Assembly: GCA_034435635.1 (NCBI GenBank)
Contig: DAOTWY010000038.1
Location: 1 to 64,000 of the forward strand
DNA length: 64,000 nucleotides
DNA from: DAOTWY01 sp003696565
GTDB taxonomy: Bacteria; Chloroflexota; Anaerolineae; Aggregatilineales; Phototrophicaceae
Direction of reading: 5' to 3'
Part shown: positions 8,621 to 16,731 of the stretch, piece after piece
Layout: each line of letters starts with the position of its first letter
How positions within the stretch are numbered: the stretch's first letter is position 1
Made by a program: the position numbers and the translations under genes
Notes under the pieces: model-generated
Told to the model about the DNA's origin: nothing
Databases searched by the model: none
The model's input: only the letters and a program-made list of their open reading frames with translations

Positions 8621-8649
8621 ATTATAGTGGGGTAAACGTCGGTTGTCAT
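8621..8649 (-). promoter_or_regulatory. Promoter of rnpB
   Basis: On the minus strand ATGACA (8644-8649, 5 of 6), a 17-bp spacer and a perfect TATAAT (8621-8626). Transcription would begin near 8614, matching the P1 helix 5' end. Confidence 0.8.
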
Positions 8650-8698
8650 TAGTAAAACCCCCGTTTACAATGGCAGCGATAGCATTGGGAAATAAGCG

Positions 8699-11095
8699 AT
8701 GTTCAAAGGTTTAAGGCAGTTTTTCTATCCTGGTGATTTCCTAACACTCATTCTTCTAATCGTGCTGATGTGTATTACGCCGGTGTCACTCAAAGCCGGT
8801 GAATGGCCATTATCTATGGCTGTGGTGTTACCCGTGACAGCGTTGGGGGTAACATTTGGATTAATCTTCGCACGGAGTCAATTTGGTGAGTTTATCGCAT
8901 TAATTATCAGCAGCACATATGGCGTTTGCCTGGTATTGATTTTCACATCACTTGATACAAGTAGCGGTATTAACGATGTTTTAAGTCGTGTTCTGTCTTG
9001 GTCTAGTGATGCAATGACAGGTGGTATTAACACGGATGACACGGTGTTTACACTAATGGTTGCCTTTTTATTCTGGTTTTTAGGATATAACGCAGCCTGG
9101 CATTCTTATCGGATTGACCGAATTTGGCGAGTAGTGTTGCCACCGGGTTTGATTTTAGCCACCAACACCATATTTTATGCTGGTGATAACAACTTAGAAT
9201 ACTTTTTAGCAATTTACATATTTGTGTCATTGCTGTTAATTGTACGCTCGACGCTTGATCTGCGTGAATGGGAATGGTACAACCAGGGCATTCGGATGCC
9301 TCATAAACTACGGCGGCAATTTTTGTATGTTGGAACATTTTTAGCTGTTCTGACGCTGCTAGCCGGCTGGGTCATTCCCGCCCGCCCATTGGAAGAGCAA
9401 GAAACGCGGTTTGAGGAGTTTTTACAATCTCCTTCGCTACAGGATTTGGCTGAATTTTGGAGCCGACTATTTTCCCCAATTGACGCACTAGGACCCGCGA
9501 CGGCAGATTATTATGGGAGCGATTCGCTAGAACTTGGTGGATCAATCCGACTGGGCGATCAGACCGTGTTTTTAGTATCTACCGATCCAAACCGGCGCTA
9601 TTATTGGCGTTCACGGTCATTTGATACTTATGAAGGTGGCACTTGGCGATCCGCAGCGGATACCCGCCTGACTGATAACGTTGCACCATTTGACGTGCAA
9701 ATTGAGCAAACCGCCGCACGAGAAATTGTTCAACAAGAATTCACAATTGCATTAAACGCTACGCGGATTTTATACACAGCACCACAACCATTACAGGTCA
9801 ATTTAACCACACGTACCGACCTGGCTTATACGGCACCAGAAGGTGACCCAAGCCGTTCAATGAATATTTCTGTGATCCGCCCTACCCGTGTGCTTCGACG
9901 TGGGGAAACCTACACAGCCACCAGCCTGATGAGTGTTGCAACGGCGGATCAACTACGTGCTGCAAGTAACCGCTATCCTGAATGGGTTCGTCAATTATAC
10001 TTTTATGTTCCAGCATCCATTACCCCACGGACACGTGAATTAGCACAGCAGATTGTGGATGAAGCCGGTGCAGTGACTGCTTATGACAAAGCAAAAGCGA
10101 TTGAGGCTTATTTACGCGCAAATATCACCTACAGTGAAACAATCCCAACCCCACCGACCAATCAAGATCAAATCGACTGGTTTTTATTTGATTTACAACA
10201 AGGATATTGTAACTATTATGCCTCTGCGATGATTATGATGCTGCGTAGTCAGGGTATCCCTGCAAGAATGGCAGCAGGATTTGCACAAGGCACTTGGGAC
10301 GCAGCTCAAAATGCTTATGTCGTCACAGAGCGAGATGCACATACTTGGGTGGAAGTTTATTTTCCAGGTTATGGCTGGGTAGAGTTTGAACCGACAGCCG
10401 CGCAAGCTCCACTTAACCGCGACGGGGATGATATTCCACCAGAGCAAAGTGTGCCGCCAGAACAACCCAGCCCAACACCAACGTTAACGCCCACACCAGA
10501 GGCATCATCCACACCCAATGCATCTGAAACGCCACCGGGCAATGATGTTAGCGGTGCATTGCCACCTACCCCAACGCCAACGATCACACCGACATTTACA
10601 CCAACAGCCACCGCAACACCGGTGATTGTACCAACACAACCCGCCCCAATTCAGCCGGATGTCTCTAACCCATTAGAGATTATCCTTCCGGCATTGAGTT
10701 TGCTGGTTATCGGTCTAATAGTCCTGTTGATTCTCATTGCAATAGGGACTTACATTTGGTGGTGGTTAGAATGGCGTGGCATGCGTGGATTAAGCCCAGT
10801 TGCACGGGCATATGCCCGTTTGGAACGTTACTTAGGTATGATAGGAATTCGATTTGCCGGACATGAAACAACCGAAGAACGTCGCCGTCGTATGATTCAA
10901 GATGTGCCGCAAGCACGCCGCCCAATTTCTGCCATTACACGGATGTATACCACTGAACGCTATGGCAAACAGCGCAGCAATCCAACGATAGACCATCGTA
11001 AATCCGAAGCCGCAGAACAAGCATGGAGTGATGCACGCAGCCGGCTTATCAAGCGTTGGGCAAAGCGGTTCATGTTCTGGCAACGCGATGATTAG
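8699..11095 (+). CDS. Transglutaminase-like membrane protein (TgpA type)
   Basis: A 798-residue membrane protein. Seven or so N-terminal helices (about 10-235) are followed by an extracytoplasmic region. In it lies a transglutaminase-like core with the Cys-His-Asp triad: QQGYCNYYASAMIMMLRSQG (Cys), RDAHTWVEVYFPGYGWVEFE (His) and the Asp/Glu-containing strand after it. A Pro/Thr-rich stretch (about 585-650) leads to one more helix (about 660-690) and a cytoplasmic DUF4129-like tail. Related proteins occur beside MoxR ATPases and DUF58 proteins; none is next to this one. The function is probably peptide or protein crosslinking or cleavage at the cell surface. It is divergent from rnpB. Confidence 0.85.
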   Translation: MFKGLRQFFYPGDFLTLILLIVLMCITPVSLKAGEWPLSMAVVLPVTALGVTFGLIFARSQFGEFIALIISSTYGVCLVLIFTSLDTSSGINDVLSRVLSWSSDAMTGGINTDDTVFTLMVAFLFWFLGYNAAWHSYRIDRIWRVVLPPGLILATNTIFYAGDNNLEYFLAIYIFVSLLLIVRSTLDLREWEWYNQGIRMPHKLRRQFLYVGTFLAVLTLLAGWVIPARPLEEQETRFEEFLQSPSLQDLAEFWSRLFSPIDALGPATADYYGSDSLELGGSIRLGDQTVFLVSTDPNRRYYWRSRSFDTYEGGTWRSAADTRLTDNVAPFDVQIEQTAAREIVQQEFTIALNATRILYTAPQPLQVNLTTRTDLAYTAPEGDPSRSMNISVIRPTRVLRRGETYTATSLMSVATADQLRAASNRYPEWVRQLYFYVPASITPRTRELAQQIVDEAGAVTAYDKAKAIEAYLRANITYSETIPTPPTNQDQIDWFLFDLQQGYCNYYASAMIMMLRSQGIPARMAAGFAQGTWDAAQNAYVVTERDAHTWVEVYFPGYGWVEFEPTAAQAPLNRDGDDIPPEQSVPPEQPSPTPTLTPTPEASSTPNASETPPGNDVSGALPPTPTPTITPTFTPTATATPVIVPTQPAPIQPDVSNPLEIILPALSLLVIGLIVLLILIAIGTYIWWWLEWRGMRGLSPVARAYARLERYLGMIGIRFAGHETTEERRRRMIQDVPQARRPISAITRMYTTERYGKQRSNPTIDHRKSEAAEQAWSDARSRLIKRWAKRFMFWQRDD

Positions 11096-11119
11096 CGTTA
11101 AATTACGTGCGGGGCTGGG

Positions 11120-12106
11120 TTATCCTCCCCGCACCTTATCCTGAATGATCTGAATGGAATCACTGAGTTGCAGAACGGCATCTCGTAGTCTCCCAACTGC
11201 GATATGTAACCCGGCGGTGGGGCGTGGCATTCCAATACTGCCCAGCTTGATGGTATATTCATCAGTTGTGCCATCCCGTTCCACAATGACCACACTGATC
11301 CGTTGTTCAATAGTTGGCTCATGAACATATACATCAAACAAAACAGACCGCTCGCCGCGATAGCGTTCCAAATAACGGACGTGTGTGCCATCCTCACCAG
11401 CATAATCTGGCACGTTCACCCGCGTTAACATCTCATCTAAGGTGAGTTGTGTTTTAATCACCACATGTGGCATGTCTAATTCCTTTATCACTGGAACATC
11501 TGGAGCTGGATGTTGATTTCTATGATATGCAAAATAATAACAAGTACGTCCTTCTTGAAGAGCGCGACGTTCATATTTGGTGATGGCGCGTTCAGGCATA
11601 GCGTTTGCCCAGGGCGTTGGTAGATCGTTCGTTAGCCCAGGTGTTTGAGCCAAAAGCTCGTGCGTCATCTCGGCGTAATCTAGAATATCTGTTGCCAGGA
11701 AGAATTTTCCACCAACAACCATTCGATTAACAATCGCATCTAAGGTATCGCGCTGCATCAACCGGCGACGGGCATGGCGTTTTTTAAACCATGGGTCTGG
11801 GAAGTTGATATGAACTTCATGCAGTGTACCGGGTAACAATAAATGATAAAGAGCTGTTTGTGCAAAAGAATAAACCACCCGCACATTATGCCATCCATGG
11901 CGAGCGATTGCCTTTTCCACCTTGAGCAAACAGGTGTTATCTACCTCTAGCCCGATGATATTATGGTCAGGGCGAGTCCGGTGGAGATGAGCAAGTGAAT
12001 GCCCATATCCAAAACCGATATCTAAAATAAGCGGACGCTCCACACCAAAAATTGCTGCCCAGTCTGGTGTCCAGGGTAAATTCAAACTACTCAGTAACTG
12101 TTCCAT
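11120..12106 (-). CDS. trmB: tRNA (guanine-N7)-methyltransferase with C-terminal extension
   Basis: SAM-dependent enzyme that makes m7G46 in tRNA variable loops. The SAM site is LILDIGFGYGHSL, the family signature is HINFPDPWFKKRHARRR, and TKYERRALQEG sits near the end of the catalytic domain. The chosen ATG at 12106 gives 328 residues and a family-like beginning. An in-frame ATG at 12175 would add 23 residues but has no ribosome site. After about residue 195 there is an extra ~125-residue alpha/beta domain (RYLERYRGERSVLFDVYVHE, then RPTAGLHIAVGRLRDAVLQL) not present in standard TrmB (~220-240 residues). It diverges from the 2H phosphoesterase gene. Confidence 0.88.
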   Translation of the reverse strand: MEQLLSSLNLPWTPDWAAIFGVERPLILDIGFGYGHSLAHLHRTRPDHNIIGLEVDNTCLLKVEKAIARHGWHNVRVVYSFAQTALYHLLLPGTLHEVHINFPDPWFKKRHARRRLMQRDTLDAIVNRMVVGGKFFLATDILDYAEMTHELLAQTPGLTNDLPTPWANAMPERAITKYERRALQEGRTCYYFAYHRNQHPAPDVPVIKELDMPHVVIKTQLTLDEMLTRVNVPDYAGEDGTHVRYLERYRGERSVLFDVYVHEPTIEQRISVVIVERDGTTDEYTIKLGSIGMPRPTAGLHIAVGRLRDAVLQLSDSIQIIQDKVRGG

Positions 12107-12186
12107 GCTATGCCGTTCAACTATCCGAAGTTCCAGAAAACAACTATACTCATCACAAGATTGTCCATCAAGCATGAGGTTAGATT

Positions 12187-12720
12187 ATGTATGCAGTTGT
12201 CTCACTTTTAGATGAAGTGCATCATGAGCAAATGGAAGATTTATGGCGGGAGTTTAAGGAGAAATTGGGATTTCATGGTGTATCACAAAGCCCAATCCCA
12301 CATTTTAGTTACCATGTAGCCCAGCGATACGATATCCGCAAGTTGACAAAATTATTGACAATGACCACCAAGCAAATTAGACCGTTTAAGATCAGGACAA
12401 ATGGGTTAGGTATTTTTACGGGGATTATTCCAGTTTTATATGTCCCGATTATGTTAGATAAACACTTGCGCAATATTCATCATCATATGTGGCGGGCTGT
12501 TTCTGAAGTCGCCAAAGATGCTATCCCATATTATCATCCAGATAACTGGATGCCACACATCACTGTGACCCATGGTGATGTGGATCATGAGATGTTGCCT
12601 CAAGTTATCCGGTTATTAAGCGAGCGAGATTTTAATTGGGAAATTACGGTGAATAACATTGCGATTATTGGTGGAGATGATGAACCACACCGTATCATTT
12701 CAGAATTTAGCTTAAGCTGA
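12187..12720 (+). CDS. 2H phosphoesterase / 2'-5' RNA ligase family protein
   Basis: A 177-residue protein with the two characteristic His-x-Ser/Thr motifs of the 2H superfamily: HFSYHV (about residue 39) and HITVTH (about residue 117). Members hydrolyse 2',3'-cyclic or 2'-5' phosphodiesters on RNA or nucleotides. GAGG lies seven bases before ATG 12187. The start is only 11 to 80 bases from the divergent trmB, so the two share a regulatory region and both may act on tRNA. The exact substrate is not evident. Confidence 0.8.
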   Translation: MYAVVSLLDEVHHEQMEDLWREFKEKLGFHGVSQSPIPHFSYHVAQRYDIRKLTKLLTMTTKQIRPFKIRTNGLGIFTGIIPVLYVPIMLDKHLRNIHHHMWRAVSEVAKDAIPYYHPDNWMPHITVTHGDVDHEMLPQVIRLLSERDFNWEITVNNIAIIGGDDEPHRIISEFSLS

Positions 12721-12775
12721 AAAAACTTGCTAAAGTAACCAATAAAAGCACAGAATACAGATGGAGAAGCGTTTC

Positions 12776-13372
12776 ATGCAAAGCCAGAACCGTTACGCCT
12801 TGGCGTTTACGATACTTGTGATAGCGATTTTCTTTGGTGCAATTGTCTTATTTGCCACGCGCCCCAAGGCAGTGGAAATTGTGATTATCCCGCCAGAACC
12901 AACATCCACGCCACAGCCAACAGCCACACACGAGCCGATTATTGTATATGTTACCGGTGCTGTACAAACCCCACAAGCGACTTTCAGTTTACCGTATGGC
13001 AGCCGCGTACAAGATGCTATCAACGCGGCAGGTGGTTTAGCACAAAATGCTGATCTTAGTCGTATCAATATGGCAGGTATTTTGCGAGATGGGGATCAGG
13101 TGCATGTGTTTACATTGCCAGATGAGAGCAATGTGCAAGGTGATATCTCATTGCCCACCCCAAGCGGTGGGGATGTGGTGTTGATTAATATTGCAACGCT
13201 AGAAGAACTCGATTCGCTCCCTGGCATTGGACCAGCACTCGCCCAGCGCATCATTGATTATCGAGAACAAAATGGCGCATTCACCAGCTTTGAGGATTTA
13301 ATGAACGTGGCAGGAATTGGAGAAGGCACCGTGGCAGATTTAGATGGATTGGTATCATTTGAGATACCCTAG
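12776..13372 (+). CDS. comEA: ComEA-like DNA-binding protein (SLBB plus helix-hairpin-helix)
   Basis: Envelope-anchored DNA receptor of natural competence type. One transmembrane helix (about residues 7-30) is followed by a Pro/Thr-rich linker and an SLBB domain (IIVYVTGAVQTPQ, then GSRVQDAINAAGGL). A C-terminal tandem helix-hairpin-helix follows: INIATLEELDSLPGIGPALA and FTSFEDLMNVAGIGEGT. ATG 12776 is preferred over 12761 because GGAGAAG (12763-12769) sits just upstream of it. Length 198 is normal. No comEC is adjacent, so a role in DNA uptake rests on the family. Confidence 0.9.
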   Translation: MQSQNRYALAFTILVIAIFFGAIVLFATRPKAVEIVIIPPEPTSTPQPTATHEPIIVYVTGAVQTPQATFSLPYGSRVQDAINAAGGLAQNADLSRINMAGILRDGDQVHVFTLPDESNVQGDISLPTPSGGDVVLINIATLEELDSLPGIGPALAQRIIDYREQNGAFTSFEDLMNVAGIGEGTVADLDGLVSFEIP

Positions 13373-14448
13373 CCGATTCGTAAACCAGTAAGCGAATCAA
13401 AATAAAGAGCTTCTTCTGGGTTTAGGTCACAATAAATTGTGCTGCCGCGCTCAATCCGTTCTTCCAATGGGAGTGCCATTGTCCAACGTTCGCCACCAAG
13501 CCACACCTCAACAAGCTGATAACGCTCGGCTAAATGGGGGAATACATGATCTACCACGCCAGGGATGCCATCATGTCGCAAATAAAAATGTTGTGGGCGG
13601 ATGCACATCGTCACAGGGCTGTTATCATCTAAATCACTGCGAACACGGTATCCGCCAAAATTTTCACCATACCAATATCCACCACGCACTACCCCATCAA
13701 AGCGATTCATGGCAGGTTTACCGAAAAACATAGCCACAAATAGATTAACGGGGCTATGATACAAGTGCTGATAGGTACCAATCTGCTCAAACTTGCCATT
13801 ACGCATGATGCCAATCCGATTTGACAAGGCAACTGCTTCGTCCTGATCGTGTGTGACATAAAACGATGTTACAGGGAATTCGTACAACAAGCGTTTAAGT
13901 TCAACCCGCGCCTGTGTTCGCAATTTGGCATCCAAGTTAGAAAAAGGCTCATCAAATAACAACAAATTCAAATCACGAGTTAATGCCCGTGCCACGGCAA
14001 CACGCTGCTTTTCTCCACCGGAAAGTTGACGCGGGCGGCGTTCTAATAACTTTTCTAAGCCGATTCCTGTAATTTGTGAGATGCGCTGAATGCGAGCAGG
14101 TACTTCTTGCTCACGATGTCGCAAGCGATAAAAAAAGCTAACAGTCTGCCTAGCTTCCCAATGTGGCATCAACGCACCACTTTGAAAGACCATCCCTACA
14201 CCACGTTGCTCTATGGGAATATCTTGCAAGGGAATACGGTTATATAAGATGCGTCCAGATGTTGGGGGTTCCAATCCGGCGATTAGACGTAACAATGTTG
14301 ATTTACCACAACCGGAGGGACCCAGTACGGCTAACATCTCACCGGATTCAATCCGGAGAGAAACATCATTAACGGCGGTGATCGCTTGGTCAGAATCCAT
14401 GCTCAGATCAAAGCGTTTGGTAACATGCTCAAGTGTGATAGAAACCAT
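13369..14448 (-). CDS. ABC transporter ATP-binding protein, MalK/UgpC/PotA type
   Basis: A 359-residue importer-type ATPase. Walker A is LGPSGCGKST, the Q-loop lies near GMVFQSGALM, the signature is LSGGEKQRVAVARAL, Walker B is LLLFDEPFSNLD, and the switch His follows in YVTHDQDEA. The C-terminal ~120 residues are TOBE-like (MCIRPQHFYLRH). The start is ATG 14448 because AGGAG (14456-14460) precedes it; the frame extends further upstream without a site. It overlaps the comEA 3' end by four bases. No permease or binding protein is near, so the substrate (sugar, polyamine or anion) is open. Confidence 0.9.
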   Translation of the reverse strand: MVSITLEHVTKRFDLSMDSDQAITAVNDVSLRIESGEMLAVLGPSGCGKSTLLRLIAGLEPPTSGRILYNRIPLQDIPIEQRGVGMVFQSGALMPHWEARQTVSFFYRLRHREQEVPARIQRISQITGIGLEKLLERRPRQLSGGEKQRVAVARALTRDLNLLLFDEPFSNLDAKLRTQARVELKRLLYEFPVTSFYVTHDQDEAVALSNRIGIMRNGKFEQIGTYQHLYHSPVNLFVAMFFGKPAMNRFDGVVRGGYWYGENFGGYRVRSDLDDNSPVTMCIRPQHFYLRHDGIPGVVDHVFPHLAERYQLVEVWLGGERWTMALPLEERIERGSTIYCDLNPEEALYFDSLTGLRIG

Positions 14449-14483
14449 AGCAAAACTCCTTTGACTGAATTGTAACAAATGGC

Positions 14484-14512
14484 TTGACACAATTTCCAAA
14501 ACACGTTATGTT
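14484..14512 (+). promoter_or_regulatory. Promoter of the aspartokinase leader
   Basis: Perfect TTGACA (14484-14489), a 17-bp spacer and TATGTT (14507-14512, 4 of 6). The start of transcription would be near 14519, giving a leader of about 200 nt before the aspartokinase ATG. Confidence 0.6.
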
Positions 14513-14559
14513 ATGCTCAAAATTTGTGATCTATGTAATTTGCGCTTAGATAAAGTGCC

Positions 14560-14646
14560 ATGTTCAATATAATCTGTACAACTACTACTATGACCATGAT
14601 GACACCGCACCGTAAAGACGGATGGGGATATTTGCGCTTGGTCTAG
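14560..14646 (+). CDS. Putative Thr/Met-rich leader peptide of the aspartokinase gene
   Basis: A 28-codon frame, too short for normal gene calling, begins at ATG 14560 and ends at TAG 14644-14646. Its first 20 residues are MFNIICTTTTMTMMTPHRKD. A block of Ile-Ile-Cys, four consecutive Thr codons, then Met-Thr-Met-Met-Thr is encoded at 14569-14604. These are end products of the aspartate family that aspartokinase feeds, apart from Cys, which is a precursor of Met. Leader peptides such as ThrL of enteric bacteria have this composition. A terminator follows 22 bases after the stop. No strong ribosome site is visible, which is the main weakness. Role inferred. Confidence 0.6.
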   Translation: MFNIICTTTTMTMMTPHRKDGWGYLRLV

Positions 14647-14700
14647 TAGGTTAAGACGAGAATGGTGAAAGCGTGTGGAAATCCCCACACGCTTTTTTGT
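14630..14700 (+). promoter_or_regulatory. Attenuator: terminator with competing antiterminator pairing
   Basis: The terminator stem is AAGCGTGTGG (14669-14678) with CCACACGCTT (14685-14694), 6-nt loop, and a run of T to 14698. The 5' arm can instead pair with TGCGCTT (14633-14639) at the end of the leader frame: 7 bp including one G-U with AAGCGTG (14669-14675). A ribosome reaching the TAG would cover 14633-14639 and favour termination. A ribosome stalled on the Thr/Met codons would leave it free and favour readthrough. The 10-mer ATTTGCGCTT also occurs at 14538-14547. The aspartokinase ATG is 20 bases after the T-run. Confidence 0.65.
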
Positions 14701-14720
14701 TTTTAGAAAGGTGCAAGAGG

Positions 14721-16142
14721 ATGAAAACAATCACAATGAAATTCGGCGGGACATCGGTAGGCAGCCCAGAAGCCATTCAAAACGTGGTGGGGATTGTCCA
14801 GGCAGCTTATGAACAAGGCAATCGGGTTGTTGTGGTGGTATCTGCTATGTCTGGTGTCACTGATTATCTATTGGAATCAGTACGATTAGCGGAGAAAAGC
14901 GACAAATGGGGGTATTTATCACTTTCACAAAAAATCCGTGACCAACATGATGAAGCAATTAATCGACTGATCTCCCCTGGTGTTTTACGAGATCAAACCC
15001 ATCATCGCATCCAAAAATTACTGGAAAAGCATGTGGAACTGTGTGATGCGATCAACATTCTAGGAGATGCAACCCCACGTGTAATAGATAGTGTTGTCTC
15101 TTTGGGAGAGCGGATGAGCAGTAAGCTAGTTGCAGCCGCTTTAAAAGCGCATGGGCTTGATGCAGAAGCTTTGGATGCGGGCAAACTTTTAATCACAGAT
15201 GATGCGTTTCAAAATGCCATGCCCAATTGGCAAGAAACAGAGAAGCGTATTCAGGAGCAATTACTTCCCCGCCTAGAAGAGGGGATCATTCCTGTCATAA
15301 CGGGCTTTATAGGTGCTACCCCAGATGGCACTTATACGACATTAGGGCGTGGGGGTAGCGATTACAGCGCAGCGATTTTTGCAGCTTATGTCGATAGTGA
15401 TGAATTTATCATCTGGACAGATGTTGATGGCGTGATGACCACCGACCCACGCCTAGACAAACGCGCACGTGTTCTACCCCATATTTCTTATCAGGAAGTG
15501 GGAGAAATGGCGTTTTATGGTGCAAAAGTTGTGCATCCCAAAACGGTGCAACCGATTTTAAATAAGGGGATTCCGATTTGGGTACGTAACACATTTAACC
15601 CAAATTCGCCTGGCACGCTGATTACAGATGAAATCCGTGAAAGTGCCACGGTCATTAAAGCAGTCACGCATGTCCGCAACATCAGCATGTTAACTGTCAG
15701 CGGCGCGGGGATGCTCGGTGTACCAGGGATTGCTGGACGCACTTTTTTAGCCACGGCAAAAGCGGGAGCCAGTATTTTGATGATTTCACAAGCGTCATCA
15801 GAGCAGAGTTTTTGCTTTACTGTACCAGATGAAAAAGCACAAGCCGTCAAGACAGCCGTTGAGGATGAACTTCGTGCAGAAATTAACCATAAAAATGTGG
15901 ATGGGGTGCATATTTTACAAGACGTGGTCATTGTTACTGTGGTTGGTGCAGGGATGCGTGGCACCCCTGGCGTTGCGGGGCGTGTTTTTACGACATTGGG
16001 GAACCACAATATTAACGTATTGGCAATCGCTCAGGGGGCATCAGAATGCAGCATTTCATTTGTTATTGATGAAAAAGACCTCAAAAACGCCGTTATTCAA
16101 CTGCATGACCTAGCATTAGAAACCGTTACGAACGGCATTTGA
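14721..16142 (+). CDS. lysC: Aspartate kinase
   Basis: Phosphorylates aspartate as the first step towards Lys, Thr, Met and Ile. The amino acid kinase domain starts KFGGTSVGSPEAI and includes TLGRGGSDYSAA and WTDVDGVMTTDPR. Two C-terminal ACT domains each start with a G-x-P-G-x-A-G-R pattern (GVPGIAGRTF and GTPGVAGRVF), as in allosterically controlled enzymes. ATG 14721 is chosen because AAAGG lies ten bases upstream and the kinase motif follows directly; the protein has 473 residues and is monofunctional, with no homoserine dehydrogenase fused. The symbol could equally be thrA-like. It is preceded by a leader with the attributes of amino-acid attenuation. Confidence 0.95.
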   Translation: MKTITMKFGGTSVGSPEAIQNVVGIVQAAYEQGNRVVVVVSAMSGVTDYLLESVRLAEKSDKWGYLSLSQKIRDQHDEAINRLISPGVLRDQTHHRIQKLLEKHVELCDAINILGDATPRVIDSVVSLGERMSSKLVAAALKAHGLDAEALDAGKLLITDDAFQNAMPNWQETEKRIQEQLLPRLEEGIIPVITGFIGATPDGTYTTLGRGGSDYSAAIFAAYVDSDEFIIWTDVDGVMTTDPRLDKRARVLPHISYQEVGEMAFYGAKVVHPKTVQPILNKGIPIWVRNTFNPNSPGTLITDEIRESATVIKAVTHVRNISMLTVSGAGMLGVPGIAGRTFLATAKAGASILMISQASSEQSFCFTVPDEKAQAVKTAVEDELRAEINHKNVDGVHILQDVVIVTVVGAGMRGTPGVAGRVFTTLGNHNINVLAIAQGASECSISFVIDEKDLKNAVIQLHDLALETVTNGI

Positions 16143-16161
16143 GGCAATCCCAACATGGTAA

Positions 16162-16620
16162 TTAGGTAGCGGGCTGAGAATTCAACCCGTTACCTTTTAG
16201 TTGATAGGCTTGTATAAGTGGTTGTAAATCCGGTAAAGACTTATCAAACTGTTGCAAAAAATCCAGTGTATGGGGCAAATCACGGAAGGCATGCATTGCC
16301 TGTACCCGCGTTAAACTTGTAAAAAGCCGACTGCTGATCGTAAGTATATTATTAAAAACTTGTGACATTCCATAGACAAGATAACAACCCATTTTAGGGT
16401 TCCGTAAATATCGCAATTCCCAAATCGCCTGTACCGCAGAAATCGAAACACTTGTTATATGTGTGCTATCAAAAATTACGTGAACGTGGTTATATGGTGA
16501 TTGCTGCATGTAATCACCAATAACCTCGTTGCCAGTCTTAAGGTCTTGGAGTGTAACTTCCCCATAGACTTTAGCGATAACGATTTGTCCCTCCAATAAC
16601 CAGGAGATTTTGATGCTCAT
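16162..16620 (-). CDS. STAS-like / SpoIIAA-like domain protein, Chloroflexota type
   Basis: A 152-residue soluble protein. It begins with a beta strand pair (WLLEGQIVIAKVYGEVT) and has alternating strands and helices (VHVIFDSTHI, then KMGCYLVYGM). This is the pattern of a SpoIIAA-like or STAS-like fold. The N-terminal domain of the pentapeptide protein at 43136 has the same arrangement (early strand pair, then helix, then RNVGIVIMITDN), so the two are probably distant paralogues. Conserved STAS phosphorylation serine is not evident. It is convergent with the aspartokinase gene. Function unknown. Confidence 0.6.
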   Translation of the reverse strand: MSIKISWLLEGQIVIAKVYGEVTLQDLKTGNEVIGDYMQQSPYNHVHVIFDSTHITSVSISAVQAIWELRYLRNPKMGCYLVYGMSQVFNNILTISSRLFTSLTRVQAMHAFRDLPHTLDFLQQFDKSLPDLQPLIQAYQLKGNGLNSQPAT

Positions 16621-16731
16621 TATTGTATGCCTTGACTTATTTCTAGTCTAAGTGTAATTAAAAAGTTTGAAATAAGTCAAGAAAGAGCTTGATTAAGGTT
16701 ATTACACTAGCAATCTCAATACAACACGCGA

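Noticed and set aside
8220..8652. Two small proteins on the plus strand (8220-8477 and 8437-8652)
   Set aside because: Their sequence is antisense to the RNase P RNA, which has all its conserved cores. No ribosome site or protein similarity is seen.
14605..14678. CCGCAC (14605-14610) pairing with GTGTGG (14673-14678) as the antiterminator
   Set aside because: It pairs by 6 bp but lies next to the Thr codons, where a stalled ribosome would cover it. That would give the opposite control logic to TGCGCTT.
14519..14720. Lysine riboswitch upstream of aspartokinase
   Set aside because: The conserved L-box core sequences are not found, and the Thr/Met-rich frame explains the leader better.
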